The position numbers and the translations under genes are program-made. 64,000 bases of DNA from Bacteroidota bacterium (GTDB taxonomy: Bacteria > Bacteroidota > Bacteroidia > Bacteroidales > Dysgonomonadaceae). Shown one piece after another: positions 1 through 7,704 of the stretch. The notes under the pieces were generated by a model. The model worked only from the letters and a program-made list of their open reading frames with translations. It ran no database searches and had not been told where the DNA came from. Position 1 is the first letter of the stretch. Every line of letters begins with the position of its first letter. The DNA is taken from positions 1-64,000 of the forward strand of contig JAEWQF010000027.1 in assembly GCA_023399295.1 (NCBI GenBank), given 5' to 3'.

Positions 1-533
1 TCCTTGTTCAAATCATCTTGCAGGTAATTCTCATCTAAACGCAGTTCTTCTAACTCCTGCTCGCTGTCATAGAAAGGATAAAGGTACAGCAAATCAAGCA
101 ATGCCTTTTCAGGTGTGGCAAACTGTATGGTGCGGTTGTCTACCATTGGCTTCAGTTCGTACCCGAACATCAGGTTCTCTTTGATATTCTTATAAGAGTA
201 TTCGCCGAAGTCATTGGTGAATGATGCCGTTTTCAGTGTTGACACACTTGTTATCTGTGTCACAGCTTCCGGAATCATCCCATAGAAAGACAAGGCTGTG
301 TGCAGGCTGATATAGGATGGCCGATAAATCCGATTGGCAAAATAAAGCTGATAATCTGGCATACTCTTATACTCCGAAAATGTAAAGTAACCTCGTCGTA
401 ACCTGATAAGATATCCCTTCTTCATCCAACGGGTCAGGTTATTCCGGTCAAAACCCGGTTGTCATGCATATATCTGATAGATATTGAAACATGCCAAATC
501 AAACATTTTAGTTTTAAATTCCAGAAAGATCAT
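1..533 (-). pseudogene. AbiEi-family antitoxin/regulator, interrupted by in-frame TGA and cut by window edge
   Basis: Reading leftwards from an ATG at 533 (or 506), one frame runs to the edge of the window but carries a TGA at 464-462, about 23 codons in. The frame is the same on both sides, and the residues after the stop (WMKKGYLIRLRRGYF, then SYISLHTALSFYG and TPEKALLDLLYLYPF) are typical of the AbiEi family, the antitoxin and autorepressor of type IV toxin-antitoxin systems. The stop lies in the N-terminal winged-helix part, where TGG (Trp) would fit. A restart at the ATG at 425 would remove most of the DNA-binding domain. The partner nucleotidyltransferase toxin (AbiEii) would lie beyond the left edge and cannot be seen. 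The region is more AT-rich than the genes to its right and sits just downstream of a tRNA gene, which suggests acquired DNA. Family confident; loss of function inferred. Confidence 0.7.
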
Positions 534-550
534 TTCTTTGTTTTGTTTCT

Positions 551-576
551 AATATGCAGCAAATATAGTGCATATT
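551..576. promoter_or_regulatory. Perfect inverted repeat over the AbiEi -7 box (probable operator)
   Basis: The arms AATATGCA and TGCATATT are perfect 8-bp inverted repeats separated by 10 bp, and the spacer contains the minus-strand -7 element TATATTTG. AbiEi proteins are known to repress their own promoter through inverted repeats, so this is a natural autoregulatory operator. The arms are seen; the role is inferred. Confidence 0.55.
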
Positions 577-590
577 GGGAACAAAACAAA
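560..590 (-). promoter_or_regulatory. Bacteroidota promoter of the AbiEi gene
   Basis: On the minus strand TTTG (590-587), a 19-nt spacer and TATATTTG (567-560) match the Bacteroidota consensus TTTG-N19-TAnnTTTG exactly. Transcription would begin about 7 nt after the -7 box, roughly 20 nt before the ATG at 533. Confidence 0.75.
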
Positions 591-656
591 ATATTGAGGT
601 AGATTGGTGGCGGTTTATGCTGTTGGTGTTTGCGGAGTTTGGCGGAGTATCAGGCT

Positions 657-697
657 ATAAAAAGAAAACCATAACTGATCAGTGATCAATTATGGTT
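657..697 (-). terminator. Intrinsic terminator of tRNA-Phe
   Basis: A near-perfect inverted repeat (667-697, 15-bp arms with one mismatch and a single central base) is followed on the minus strand by a T-rich run (TTTTCTTTTT). It lies 7 nt beyond the 3' end of the tRNA. Confidence 0.7.
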
Positions 698-703
698 CTT
701 TTG

Positions 704-776
704 TGGTGCCACCAGGAATCGAACCGGGGACACAAGGATTTTCAGTCCTTTGCTCTACCAACTGAGCTATGGCACC
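704..776 (-). tRNA. tRNA-Phe (GAA anticodon)
   Basis: The minus strand folds as a cloverleaf of 73 nt. The acceptor arms are GGTGCCA and TGGCACC with discriminator A, the D arm starts GCTC, the anticodon loop is CTGAAAA (anticodon GAA, Phe), and the T loop is TTCGATT. The 3' CCA is not encoded. The middle T-stem pair reads as a C-T mismatch. Its own consensus promoter lies upstream and a terminator follows. The adjacent AbiEi gene fits the usual habit of accessory DNA inserting at tRNA 3' ends. Confidence 0.95.
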
Positions 777-798
777 AACATTGCTTAAATTGCGAGTG

Positions 799-829
799 CA
801 AAGATAAGCGCATTTTCGGGAATTCCAAA
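799..829 (-). promoter_or_regulatory. Promoter of tRNA-Phe
   Basis: On the minus strand TTTG (829-826), exactly 19 nt and TATCTTTG (806-799) form a perfect match to the Bacteroidota housekeeping promoter, with the tRNA 5' end 23 nt downstream of the -7 box. Confidence 0.8.
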
Positions 830-854
830 ATATGTGCTTAAAAAATGTAGATAT

Positions 855-1886
855 TTATTCCTCTGCAATGGGATTCCATCCCTGTGCGAGCAGCTGCATC
901 TCCTGGCCGTCGCGCGTCACCAGGTAGCAGCCCTGCTCCTCCCTGGCGATGTGGCCGACGAGGTGTACCCCCTTGATCTCCTTCATCTTCTCGTGCTGAT
1001 GCAACGGCACGGTGAAGAGCAGCTCATAATCCTCCCCGCCATTGAGGGCCACGGTGGTGACGTTCATGTTGAAGATCTCGGCCATCATGGCGGTCTGGTA
1101 GTCGATGGGAAGCCGCTCCTCATACACCTGGCAGCCCACCTTGCTCTGCTTGCAGATGTGCAGCAGGTCGGAGGAGAGGCCGTCGGAGAGGTCGATCATC
1201 GCGGTGGGCAGGATGCCCTGTGCTGCCAGTGCTTCCACCACATCCTTTCGTGCCTCCGGCTTCAGCTGTCGCTCCAACAGGTACTCCCTGCCCGCGAAAT
1301 CGGGACTGAAATCACCCGACCTGTCCCAGGCTGCCTTCTCACGCTCCAGCAGCTGAAGCCCCATGTAGGAGGCCCCCAGGTCGCCCGAGACATAGACCAG
1401 GTCGCTCTCTTTCGCACCGTTGCGGCAGACAGCCTCTCCCTCCGCGGCACTGCCGATGCAGGTGATGCTGATGGTGAGTCCGGTGAGCGAGGAGGAGGTG
1501 TCACCCCCCACAATGTCCACGCCATAGACCCCGCACGCCAGCTTTAGGCCGCTGTAAAAATCCTCCAGATCCTCCACGGAGAAGCGTTTGGAGATGCCCA
1601 GCGAGACTGTGATCTGCTCGGGTCTGCCATTCATCGCGTAGATGTCGGAGAAGTTGACAACCGCCGCCTTGTAGCCCAGGTGCTTCAGCGGCACGTAGAC
1701 AAGGTCGAAGTGAATCCCCTCCAGCAACAGGTCGGTGGCCACCAGCGTCTGCCTGCCGGCGTGGTTCAGGATCGCGGCATCGTCGCCGATCCCCTTCACC
1801 GTGCTCTGCTGCATTGGTGTGATATCGCCAGTGAGCCGTTCAATGAGACCGAACTCACCGAGGGTGGCTATCTCTGTTCTACCCAT
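855..1886 (-). CDS. thiL: Thiamine-monophosphate kinase
   Basis: This 343-residue cytoplasmic protein phosphorylates thiamine monophosphate to thiamine pyrophosphate with ATP, the last step of cofactor synthesis. The N-terminus (LGEFGLIERL, then GIGDDAAIL near residue 33) is the ThiL start with its metal-binding GDDAA motif. VGGDTSSS near residue 127, MIDLSDGLSSDL near 231 and GGEDYELLF near 284 are the other AIR-synthase/ThiL signatures. Length is normal. The start codon overlaps the stop of the purine nucleoside phosphorylase gene upstream, so the two are translated from one transcript. No other thi gene is nearby. Confidence 0.93.
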   Translation of the reverse strand: MGRTEIATLGEFGLIERLTGDITPMQQSTVKGIGDDAAILNHAGRQTLVATDLLLEGIHFDLVYVPLKHLGYKAAVVNFSDIYAMNGRPEQITVSLGISKRFSVEDLEDFYSGLKLACGVYGVDIVGGDTSSSLTGLTISITCIGSAAEGEAVCRNGAKESDLVYVSGDLGASYMGLQLLEREKAAWDRSGDFSPDFAGREYLLERQLKPEARKDVVEALAAQGILPTAMIDLSDGLSSDLLHICKQSKVGCQVYEERLPIDYQTAMMAEIFNMNVTTVALNGGEDYELLFTVPLHQHEKMKEIKGVHLVGHIAREEQGCYLVTRDGQEMQLLAQGWNPIAEE

Positions 1887-2698
1887 CAGATGGTCTGGAT
1901 GAGGGTGCGCATGATCTCAGCCATCTTGGGCTGGGCTATCTTGGCTGCCTCCTGCACATCCTCGTGCGACACCTCCACGATCTTGCCGATCACTCCCAGG
2001 TCGGTGATGATGGAGAAAGCGAGCACCTTCATCCTGGCATGGTTGGCCACGATCACTTCCGGCACGGTGGACATGCCCACGGCATCGCCACCGATGACGC
2101 GGAAAAAGTTGTACTCGGCCGGTGTCTCGAAGGTGGGACCGGAGACACCCACATAGACACCATGCTGTAGCTTGATGTTCTTCTCGCGGGCGATCTCCAT
2201 CGCCTTAAGACGCAGCTCCTTGTTGTAGGCCTCGCTCATGTCGGGGAAACGGGTGCCCAGCTCGCTGAAGTTCTTGCCGTGCAGCGGGTGCTCGGGGAAC
2301 ATGTTGATGTGGTCCTCAATCAGCATGATGTCGCCGATGTCGAAGCTGGGGTTCATACCGCCGGCAGCATTTGAGACAAATAGGTATTCAATGCCGAGTG
2401 CCTTGAAGACGCGCACCGGGAAGGTCACCTCCTTCATGTTGTATCCCTCGTAGAAGTGGAAACGGCCTTGCATGGCCAACACCTTCTTTCCGCCCAGTGT
2501 GCCGATGATCAGCTTGCCACTGTGACCCTCCACGGTGGAGACGGGGAAATTGGGTATCTCGGTGTAGGGAATCTCGTTCTTGTCGTCGATCTCGTGAACG
2601 AGCTCACCAAGGCCGGTGCCCAGAATGATTGCGGTGTTGGGTACTTCTCCGATCCTACCTCTCAGGTATTCGGCTGTTTGTTTGATGGTTTCTAACAT
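1886..2698 (-). CDS. punA: Purine nucleoside phosphorylase (trimeric, PNP class II type)
   Basis: The enzyme cleaves inosine, guanosine and their deoxy forms with phosphate to give the base and (deoxy)ribose-1-phosphate, a salvage reaction. The 270-residue protein shows ILGTGLGELV near residue 25 (phosphate-binding loop), GRFHFYEGY near 80, VSNAAGGMNPSF near 110 and EVIVANHARMKVLAFSIITD near 217, all typical of the mammalian-like PNP family. I chose the ATG at 2698; a TTG two codons earlier is less likely. The start lies inside the 3' end of lpxK and the stop touches thiL, so expression is probably coupled within one operon. Confidence 0.93.
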   Translation of the reverse strand: MLETIKQTAEYLRGRIGEVPNTAIILGTGLGELVHEIDDKNEIPYTEIPNFPVSTVEGHSGKLIIGTLGGKKVLAMQGRFHFYEGYNMKEVTFPVRVFKALGIEYLFVSNAAGGMNPSFDIGDIMLIEDHINMFPEHPLHGKNFSELGTRFPDMSEAYNKELRLKAMEIAREKNIKLQHGVYVGVSGPTFETPAEYNFFRVIGGDAVGMSTVPEVIVANHARMKVLAFSIITDLGVIGKIVEVSHEDVQEAAKIAQPKMAEIMRTLIQTI

Positions 2699-3773
2699 GT
2701 GCAAGTATTTTTTGGTTGAATAGTTCTTTGTCTTGTTCCTCTACAAATGCTACCCGTATTGGCAGATAGAAGAGGATCTGTTTCATTTGCTCGTCCAGGT
2801 AGGGCGACATCCTGAGACGCATGGCATCTTTCTCGGTTGTCAGGATAATCTTCTCGTCGTCATCCACATCCACACTGCCCACCAGCTCCCGCACTTCGTC
2901 GATGTCCTCCTCGGTGAAGGCATGGTGGTCGGCGAAGAACCGCGTGTAGAGGTTGTAGGTCTTGTGTTCCAGCTTGTCGGCCAACGGTTGTGGCGATGCG
3001 ATGCCGGTTACCAGGAAGACATGCTTCTTGCGCAGGTCGTCCAACTCATATTGCTCCTGCTGCAGCTCCGGAAACAGTGGCTGCACCACCCCATACCGGA
3101 TGGAGGTGAAGAAGAGATCCTGGTAGGGGAAGAGGTTCAGTCCGTTGGTGTAGATGCGGAAATCGATGGGCTGCATGTCGGGATTGCATTTGGTGACTAC
3201 CACCATCGATGCACGGTCTTTCCCCTTGAGTGGCTCTCGCAGTGATCCTGCCGGCAGCAGCCTGTCTTCGAAGACAGGCCGGTTGCTGTCGACCAACAGG
3301 ATGGAGAGCGAGGGTTGCACGTGACGGTGCTGGAAGCCATCGTCGAGGAGGATCACCTGCGGGCGCTCCTCCTTCTCAATGGAGAGCAGCTTCTCGATCG
3401 CCTTCACCCGGTTGGCATCGACAACCACCATGGTGTCGGGGAACTTGCGCTTCAGCTGGAGCGGCTCATCGCCCACCTCCGTGACGGCTGAGTTGCCCTC
3501 CACGATGCGGAAGCCCCGGCTCTTGCGTTTATACCCCCTGCTGAGTACCGCCACACGGTAGTGTGGTGAGAGCAAACGCACCAGGTGTTCGATGTGGGGT
3601 GTCTTTCCAGTACCGCCTACCGTGAGGTTCCCCACGCAGACGATCGGGATGGGAAAGACTCTTTTTTTTAGGATGTTCTTGTCGAACAGGTAGTTTCGGA
3701 AATTCACGCCAATCCCATACAACCATGACAATGGTTGCATCGATCGGCGGATATTTACCGGGGGCATCTCCAT
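2655..3773 (-). CDS. lpxK: Tetraacyldisaccharide 4'-kinase (lipid A synthesis)
   Basis: LpxK phosphorylates the 4' position of the lipid A disaccharide at the inner membrane. The 372-residue protein has a hydrophobic, membrane-associating N-terminus, a P-loop GGTGKT near residue 50 (in VGNLTVGGTGKTPHIEHLV), ILLDDGFQHRHV near 140 and a late TTEKDAMRL motif, as in the family. It begins 5 nt after the sppA stop and runs about 40 nt into punA. Its presence means this organism makes lipid A. Confidence 0.93.
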   Translation of the reverse strand: MEMPPVNIRRSMQPLSWLYGIGVNFRNYLFDKNILKKRVFPIPIVCVGNLTVGGTGKTPHIEHLVRLLSPHYRVAVLSRGYKRKSRGFRIVEGNSAVTEVGDEPLQLKRKFPDTMVVVDANRVKAIEKLLSIEKEERPQVILLDDGFQHRHVQPSLSILLVDSNRPVFEDRLLPAGSLREPLKGKDRASMVVVTKCNPDMQPIDFRIYTNGLNLFPYQDLFFTSIRYGVVQPLFPELQQEQYELDDLRKKHVFLVTGIASPQPLADKLEHKTYNLYTRFFADHHAFTEEDIDEVRELVGSVDVDDDEKIILTTEKDAMRLRMSPYLDEQMKQILFYLPIRVAFVEEQDKELFNQKILAHVRNHQTNSRIPER

Positions 3774-3778
3774 GCAGC

Positions 3779-5551
3779 TCAGCGAATGTTCAGTTCAAAA
3801 GGAACGCGGGCCTGGATGTAATCCTGCTCCCGTACGTCGCGAAGAAGCATGAACAGCTCGTGGCTCTCACCCAGGTATTCTTTCACCATGCGGGTGGCCA
3901 GATCCTTGCCGGAGCGGTCCAGCAACTCATCGAGCATGGAGCGCATCTTTGGATATTCGAACACCACGTAGCTCTTGCCCAGGTTGGCCATCTCGGCAGC
4001 GATCTCGATTGCCCGTTCAATGCCACCCAACTCATCTACAAGCCCAATCTCTTTTGCCTGGTTGCCGGTCCATACACGCCCTTCGGCGTAGAGCGCCAGG
4101 CTGTCTTTCGGCATGTTCCTTCCTTCCGCGCAGCGGGTGAGGAACAGGTCATAGCCCCTGTCAATCATGTTTTGCATGAGTCGCTTTTCCTGTTCGTTGA
4201 AGGGGCGGGAGATGTCGCCGAAGTCGGCAAACTCATTGGTCTTCACCACGTCGGTAGAGATGCCGATCTTCTCTGCGGTGCCTTCCATGTTGGGGATCAT
4301 GCCGAAGATACCGATGGAGCCGGTGAGGGTGGTGGGTTGCGCCACAATCCTGTCGGCGTTGCAGGCAATGTAATAACCTCCCGAGGCAGCCAGATCGCCC
4401 ATGGAGACCACCACCGGCTTCGCTTTCTTCAGGTCGGTGATCGCCTTCCAGATCTGTTCGGAGGCGTAGGCACTGCCTCCACCCGAGTTGACACGGAAGA
4501 CAACCGCCTTGATCTCGTCATCCTTGCGCAACTTCTCAATCTGATCAACCATGTACTTGTCCTGGATGTTGGTGGCTCCCGTACCGGTGACAATGTTGCC
4601 CTGCGCATAGAGGATGGCGATGGTGTTGTCGGTCTTCTTCACCTCTTTGGTGGTTACCGACTTCATGTTGACAACAGTGGCCGAAGGTATCTCCTTGCCC
4701 TCCTCCAGGCTGAGCAGCGTGCGAAGGTAATCTTTCATCTCCGTCTCGTACAGCAGCGTATCCACCAGGTTGGCTTCCAACAGGAACGCGGTAGACTGTA
4801 CCAATGGCATCTGGTTGGCCAGCGAGTCGATGTCGGCAGGTGTCATTGAACGTGCCGCCGCAATATCGGCCCGCAGAAAGCTCCAGGCATCGTTCAGATA
4901 GGAGGATACCTGCTCCCGGTTGGCCGCGCTCATCTCGTTCTGGGTGAAGGGCTCAACAGCCGACTTGTAGGTGCCTACCTTGAAGATCTGCATCTCGATG
5001 CCCAGCTTGTCGAGGGCATCCTTGTAGAAGATGGGCATTGAGGCCAGCCCGTGCAGGTCGAGGTTTCCCTCCGGGTTGATCGCCACCTTGTCGGCCAGGG
5101 AGGCCAGGTAGTATCCGGTTTGCGTGTAGGTGTCGGCATAGGCTACAACAAACTTGCCACTCTCCTTGAAACTGATCAGTTCGTGGTGTATCTCGGCCAG
5201 GGTGGCCATCGAGGCTGACATCATCCGCGAATCGATGTAGATGCCCTTGATCTGGTCGTTTTGCTTCGCTTTGCGAATGGCACTGATGATGTCGTTCAAA
5301 CCCATATTCGTCGCTACATCGGGTGCCAGCAGCTCGGTGAAGGGATCCTCGGCTACACGTTCCGTAATGGACCCGTTCAGCCGCAGGTTCAGGATTGAGT
5401 TCTCCTGCAACACGAATTTATCGGATGTAAATGAGCCGGCTATCGACCCCATCATACCGAAAAAGAATATCATGGCTAGCAGCGAAAGGATGATGTTCGC
5501 AATGACGAAACCCAGTGCCGATGCCAGCATGATTTTTAAAAAATCCTTCAT
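3779..5551 (-). CDS. sppA: Signal peptide peptidase SppA (protease IV)
   Basis: SppA is an inner-membrane serine protease that degrades leftover signal peptides. The protein has an N-terminal membrane helix (about residues 4-30) followed by the tandem SppA/ClpP-fold halves of the long 67K form; 590 residues is normal. The Ser/Lys pair is visible: Lys196 in GTYKSAVEPF and Ser390 in GDLAASGGYY. A TTG at 5581 would extend it, but the ATG at 5551 (MKDFLKIML) puts the membrane helix at the N-terminus and is preferred. It is the first gene of the sppA-lpxK-punA-thiL run. Confidence 0.93.
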   Translation of the reverse strand: MKDFLKIMLASALGFVIANIILSLLAMIFFFGMMGSIAGSFTSDKFVLQENSILNLRLNGSITERVAEDPFTELLAPDVATNMGLNDIISAIRKAKQNDQIKGIYIDSRMMSASMATLAEIHHELISFKESGKFVVAYADTYTQTGYYLASLADKVAINPEGNLDLHGLASMPIFYKDALDKLGIEMQIFKVGTYKSAVEPFTQNEMSAANREQVSSYLNDAWSFLRADIAAARSMTPADIDSLANQMPLVQSTAFLLEANLVDTLLYETEMKDYLRTLLSLEEGKEIPSATVVNMKSVTTKEVKKTDNTIAILYAQGNIVTGTGATNIQDKYMVDQIEKLRKDDEIKAVVFRVNSGGGSAYASEQIWKAITDLKKAKPVVVSMGDLAASGGYYIACNADRIVAQPTTLTGSIGIFGMIPNMEGTAEKIGISTDVVKTNEFADFGDISRPFNEQEKRLMQNMIDRGYDLFLTRCAEGRNMPKDSLALYAEGRVWTGNQAKEIGLVDELGGIERAIEIAAEMANLGKSYVVFEYPKMRSMLDELLDRSGKDLATRMVKEYLGESHELFMLLRDVREQDYIQARVPFELNIR

Positions 5552-5639
5552 AATGAGTAAATTTATTGATTCATAGCTCAAAATTAGAGAAAAAAGAGCT
5601 ACTTCACAAAAATTAATTCGATAATCTTAGTCAGGATCA

Positions 5640-5671
5640 CTTGGATTGTTCTTCGGGGTGTGGTAATTTTG
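5640..5671 (+). promoter_or_regulatory. Candidate promoter of the ECF sigma operon
   Basis: TAATTTTG (5664-5671) matches TAnnTTTG and has CTTG (5640-5643) 20 nt upstream, one mismatch from the -33 box. It lies 133 nt before the sigma-factor start, in the 253-bp gap shared with divergent sppA. A second, sigma-dependent start cannot be recognised by eye. Confidence 0.5.
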
Positions 5672-5804
5672 CGAGTTGGGTAGGAGGGGTGTTGGAGAAA
5701 GAGGGGAGGACTATTCTTAAAAAACAATAAAAACTTCTAATTGGCACGCTGCCTACGCAGCGTTTTTTATCCAAACCCATCTATTATTTGAACGTGCGAA
5801 AAGA

Positions 5805-6380
5805 ATGGATGATTCGCAACTGATAACAGCGTGTAAGAAACAGGACCGTAATGCCCAAAAGGTGTTATACGAGCGGTATGCCCCCGTCATGATGACGGTC
5901 TGTTTGCGATACTGCAGGGAAGAGGAGACAGCACGCGACCTGTTGCATGACGGATTCATCCGCGCTTTCACACAGATTGGCTCTTTTAAGGGCATGGGTT
6001 CTTTTGAAGGATGGCTCAGACGGATATTTGTGAATCTGGCACTGGAGAATTTCAGGAAAGAGAAGCAACGCAACCGCTTCCTGGAAGAATATGTCTCGCA
6101 ACATGCTGAAGAGCAGCTGCTGCCTGAAGACGATCCGCTTGATATTGGGGATATTCCCCGTGAAGAGGTGATGGGGATGATCCGCGACCTGCCTCCCGGT
6201 TACAGGACGGTTTTCAACCTCTACATCTTTGAAGAGATGTCACACCGGGAAATTGCTCAGATGCTGGGCATCAACGAAGCAGCTTCGCGATCACAGTTCT
6301 TTCGTGCGAAAAGTCTGTTACAGAAAAAAATATCAGCCATCCTTAACCATTGCAATAGCAGATACAATGAACAGAGATAG
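5805..6380 (+). CDS. ECF-type RNA polymerase sigma factor
   Basis: The 191-residue protein has the two-domain layout of group 4 (extracytoplasmic function) sigma factors. Region 2 covers about residues 10-85 (ARDLLHDGFIRAFTQIGSFKGMGSFEGWLRRI, with the aromatic promoter-melting patch) and region 4 about 120-175 (LPPGYRTVFNLYIFEEMSHREIAQ, a helix-turn-helix for the -35 box). The gene overlaps the next gene by 14 nt. That next gene encodes a membrane-anchored protein with a short cytoplasmic N-terminus, the usual place for an anti-sigma factor. The regulon is unknown; an envelope signal is likely from the neighbours. Confidence 0.93.
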   Translation: MDDSQLITACKKQDRNAQKVLYERYAPVMMTVCLRYCREEETARDLLHDGFIRAFTQIGSFKGMGSFEGWLRRIFVNLALENFRKEKQRNRFLEEYVSQHAEEQLLPEDDPLDIGDIPREEVMGMIRDLPPGYRTVFNLYIFEEMSHREIAQMLGINEAASRSQFFRAKSLLQKKISAILNHCNSRYNEQR

Positions 6381-7680
6381 TGATATCAGAAGAGTGTTTC
6401 AGGAGAAGCTGGAGGGTTACCAACCGTCATTGATGGCAGATGGGTGGGAACGCTTGGAGCAATCGATGAGACAAGTTGCCGCCACACGCAGGGTAGCGAT
6501 CCGTCGCAGGTGGTTTGCCGGCACGGCTGCAGCCATGCTGCTCCTGATGATCGGTTCCATTCTCTTTCTTCGTGATCCGATGACCGTAAGCGAGACAATG
6601 ATCACCGGTCGTGAGACAACTCCCGCCGTGGAGCAAAGCGATCTGATGCAGTCAACATCTTCGCAATCAGCCGTTGCTGAACATCAGGGCATGCCCGGAA
6701 CAACTGCCGCCGCACGGAAACAATTCACCTCCCCTGCTGCCAAAAGAGGTGGACAGTTGCTGGTGAACGCCAGCAGCTCTGCCGGAATGATGGCTCGCTG
6801 GATGGCACGCCAGGGTGTCACCACCAACCGGCTGCCAAAGGGTGACCTGGCTACTCTGCGCACTTTGTCCCGGCTGTCATGGATTGAAAGTGCCGCACGC
6901 CATGCCAATGAAAATGAGGAGGTTTTCACTGTGGTTGGAAGCGAGGACCAGCTGTTGGCAACATACAACGGTTACCGCCCTGATGAAGAGCCTCTGATCG
7001 TGGGCCTGAGTGGCAAGGGGGGACTCTCCTCCTTCACGCAGCGTGTCAATTCTCCCATGACACTTCGCAGTGCCTCCGCAGCACCCGCCGATGATCAGTT
7101 CGCTGAAGGCGGTAAAAACATGCTGGCTGCTACCGGATCGGCTGTCAACCTCTCCGAGATGGAACATGACCAGCCGATCTCCTTCGGACTCACCCTCTCC
7201 AAACAGATAACAGACAACCTGTACATTGAGTCGGGCCTCTCCTATAGCTATCTTTCCTCCCGGTTGAGAAATGCCAATGCCAACTTCCGGGTTGAGGAGA
7301 CACAGAAGATTCACTACCTGGGCATTCCTGTCAACCTGAACTATACCCTTTTCACCTACAACCGATTCAATCTCTATGCATCCCTGGGGGGAATGATTGA
7401 AAAGGATCTCTATGGCGAATATCGCAAGCTGGGTGTGGGTGAGTCAACCGATTTCAACAGCTCCGCCGAGGAGGAAGAGTTGACAAAAATATCACAACGC
7501 AATCCGCAATTCTCGGTAAATGCAGGTCTCGGACTTTCCTATCCAGTGATACAGGATCTGAAGATCTATGGCAAGGTGGGAGGTGCCTATTATTTTGACG
7601 CATCAAACCAATACAAAACAATCTATTCCGACCGGAAGATCGTGATGGATCTGAACATCGGGCTCCGATATGAATTTTAA
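6367..7680 (+). CDS. Anti-sigma-like N-terminus fused to a C-terminal outer-membrane beta-barrel
   Basis: The 437-residue protein starts at the ATG at 6367, inside the sigma gene. Residues 1-48 are charged and would be cytoplasmic. Residues about 49-68 (WFAGTAAAMLLLMIGSILFL) form one membrane helix. Residues about 70-265 are a low-complexity, Ser/Thr/Ala-rich periplasmic stretch. Residues about 270-437 alternate hydrophobic and polar residues, with GLTLSKQITDNLYIESG and a final LNIGLRYEF, like PF13568-type barrels ending in Phe. No classical zinc anti-sigma motif is present. The position and topology suggest it restrains the preceding sigma factor and links it to the outer membrane. This type of arrangement occurs in Bacteroidota; the sensing role is inference. 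Confidence 0.75.
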   Translation: MNRDSDIRRVFQEKLEGYQPSLMADGWERLEQSMRQVAATRRVAIRRRWFAGTAAAMLLLMIGSILFLRDPMTVSETMITGRETTPAVEQSDLMQSTSSQSAVAEHQGMPGTTAAARKQFTSPAAKRGGQLLVNASSSAGMMARWMARQGVTTNRLPKGDLATLRTLSRLSWIESAARHANENEEVFTVVGSEDQLLATYNGYRPDEEPLIVGLSGKGGLSSFTQRVNSPMTLRSASAAPADDQFAEGGKNMLAATGSAVNLSEMEHDQPISFGLTLSKQITDNLYIESGLSYSYLSSRLRNANANFRVEETQKIHYLGIPVNLNYTLFTYNRFNLYASLGGMIEKDLYGEYRKLGVGESTDFNSSAEEEELTKISQRNPQFSVNAGLGLSYPVIQDLKIYGKVGGAYYFDASNQYKTIYSDRKIVMDLNIGLRYEF

Positions 7681-7704
7681 TCACTATTACAATCACAACC
7701 AACA

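Noticed and set aside
2699..2704. TTG start of the purine nucleoside phosphorylase gene two codons upstream
   Set aside because: The ATG at 2698 begins MLETIKQTAEYL as in relatives; the two extra codons give nothing.
3725..4849. Long open frame on the plus strand opposite sppA (374 codons)
   Set aside because: It is the antisense of a clear SppA gene, has no recognisable family motif and is rich in His/Val/Leu as expected for a shadow frame of GC-rich coding DNA.
5582..5804. Gene in the gap between sppA and the ECF sigma factor
   Set aside because: Short frames overlap the promoter candidate and the start of the sigma gene and have no motif; the gap is best read as a divergent control region.
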